From the NCBI GenBank assembly GCA_014379065.1, contig JACMMM010000708.1, positions 1 to 6,130 of the forward strand: a stretch of 6,130 nt of DNA, given 5' to 3'. A program made the position numbers and the translations under genes. Source of the stretch: Saprospiraceae bacterium. Its GTDB lineage: Bacteria; Bacteroidota; Bacteroidia; Chitinophagales; Saprospiraceae. Below are positions 5,284 to 6,130 of this stretch, one piece after another. Each line of letters starts with the position of its first letter. Within the stretch, counting starts at the first letter, position 1. The notes below the pieces were generated by a model, which was not told the DNA's origin, made no database searches, and saw only the letters and a list, made by a program, of their open reading frames with translations.

Positions 5284-6130
5284 ATGACTTCGCACGCCCT
5301 CTTCCCCCGACTTTTGCCGGGGCTTTTCTTTTTGAGCCTTTTCTTTTTGAGCTACCTGTTGCATTTCAACGGGTTGTACGGCCAGGATGCCCACGAGTAT
5401 CTGCGCCAGAGCCGGGTGATTTTTGACTGTTGGCAAGATGTGCCCACTCCTCCACTTACAATAGGCGATGCTGAATTTGCAGGGGGCTACCCACTCGCCG
5501 GAGCCCTGATGCGTTTTTTGGTGGGCGATTCCATCTTGGCCTTGCAATGCGTCTCCTGGCTGGTGGCGGCGCTCGGGCTGTGGGTTTTTGAGCGGCTTCT
5601 GGCCTTACTCGCGCCTGGTGCCCGGGTCATGAGTCGCTGGGTGTACGCTGGACTGGGCTTGGTGCTTGCTCCGATGTTTTTGCGATCTGGCCTGACCAGC
5701 ATGAGCGACGGCTTGGGGCTATTGCTTGCCTTGGCGGCATTTTTCTTCGGGCTTCGCGCTTTTGAAAACAGTCGGGCGACTGATGCAATTTGGGCGGCAG
5801 TCTTTGCTGCATTGGCTGTTAGCACTCGGTATTCCTTGGCGGCTTTACTGTTACCTTTGGGCGTTATACTTTGCCATTATTTGTGGACAAAGAAAAAATG
5901 GTTAGCCATTTTGGGAGCAATACTATTCGGTGGAGTGGCTTTGCTGCCGCATTTCTGGCTGAAAGCTGATGGGGCCGAAAATCCCTTTGGGCATTCTATG
6001 TTGCAGCATTGGTCGCTGGGGAATTTTTTCCAAAGCAGTTTCAACAATGAAAACGGCTTGTCTCGCTATCCTTTGCCTAATATCTTGTTCTTGTTTTTTC
6101 CGATTGCGCACCCTGCGTTTTGCCTCATGC
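5284..6130 (+). CDS. Multi-pass GT-C / family 39-like glycosyltransferase (3' end outside window)
   Basis: The frame is open from the ATG at 5284 to the right edge, giving 282 residues so far. An in-frame TGA at 5272-5274 fixes this ATG as the first usable start. The protein begins with a long hydrophobic segment (about 10-27), then a loop with GQDAHEYLR (33-41), whose acidic residue matches the first-loop Asp of GT-C enzymes such as the PMT/ArnT-like family. Further hydrophobic segments follow near 84-110, 118-134, 142-158, 168-196 and 207-224, with TRYSLAALLLP (181-191) typical of this group. Such enzymes transfer a sugar from a lipid-phosphate donor to a lipid or protein acceptor at the outer face of the inner membrane. 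Donor and acceptor cannot be told here. It is divergent from gldG across a 107-base gap. A weak AAGGA lies at 5264-5268, too far for a standard Shine-Dalgarno. Confidence 0.8.
   Translation, partial: MTSHALFPRLLPGLFFLSLFFLSYLLHFNGLYGQDAHEYLRQSRVIFDCWQDVPTPPLTIGDAEFAGGYPLAGALMRFLVGDSILALQCVSWLVAALGLWVFERLLALLAPGARVMSRWVYAGLGLVLAPMFLRSGLTSMSDGLGLLLALAAFFFGLRAFENSRATDAIWAAVFAALAVSTRYSLAALLLPLGVILCHYLWTKKKWLAILGAILFGGVALLPHFWLKADGAENPFGHSMLQHWSLGNFFQSSFNNENGLSRYPLPNILFLFFPIAHPAFCLM
5323..5352 (+). repeat. Exact 15-base tandem duplication inside the glycosyltransferase gene
   Basis: CTTTTCTTTTTGAGC occurs at 5323-5337 and again, directly abutting and identical, at 5338-5352. It keeps the frame and encodes Leu-Phe-Phe-Leu-Ser twice (residues 14-23) in the first membrane segment. 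Use of the same codons in both copies points to a recent duplication by replication slippage and not to selection for similar residues. Confidence 0.9.

Noticed and set aside
5194..5322. An 11-base TTTTGCCGGGG shared by 5194-5204 and 5312-5322
   Set aside because: One copy is in the gldG leader and the other is in glycosyltransferase coding sequence; the length is modest and no wider similarity surrounds it.
5098..5547. A - strand open frame across the gldG leader and the glycosyltransferase start
   Set aside because: It overlaps both a well-supported gldG N-terminus and the membrane segments of the glycosyltransferase, has low-complexity Lys/Gln content, and lacks any recognisable domain.

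Overview
The window looks like chromosomal DNA from a Bacteroidota bacterium, probably a Saprospiria-like member. The evidence is a GldG-type gliding-motility protein, a DUF4197 lipoprotein-like secreted protein, an EEP-superfamily protein of the kind common in this phylum, TAnnTTTG-type promoter elements, and a general lack of Shine-Dalgarno sequences. The exact genus cannot be read from the sequence. No tRNA, rRNA, CRISPR array, transposase or phage gene is seen.

Layout from left to right: (a) 1-109, the 3' end of a + strand gene, possibly TonB-like. (b) 126-1178, a - strand membrane-anchored endonuclease/exonuclease/phosphatase protein. (c) 1179-1362, a divergent intergenic region carrying a striking double palindrome (1183-1246). 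(d) 1363-2091, a + strand exported DUF4197 protein. (e) 2091-2228, a convergent intergenic region made entirely of a nested inverted repeat, with heptanucleotide arrays outside and an intrinsic terminator inside. (f) 2229-2966 and 2987-3277, a close - strand pair: a LOG/TIGR00730 nucleotide phosphoribohydrolase preceded by a small ABM-fold protein. (g) 3278-3469, an intergenic region filled by a large inverted array of degenerate heptanucleotides. (h) 3470-5176, gldG on the - strand. (i) 5177-5283, a divergent promoter region. (j) 5284 to the right edge, a + strand multi-pass GT-C-type glycosyltransferase, truncated by the window end.

The protein-coding genes are ordinary for the phylum. gldG, the ABM gene and the LOG gene lie in the same direction and could be co-transcribed, but the heptad array sits between gldG and the other two. 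No gldF permease gene adjoins gldG inside the window.

The most interesting content is intergenic. A GGACNNT-type heptanucleotide family fills two separate gaps, always as inverted arms, and starts at the stop codon of each of the three genes it follows. A different GGAAC palindrome family fills the gap upstream of the EEP gene. These look like dispersed repeat families that occupy gene ends and probably form RNA or DNA hairpins there.
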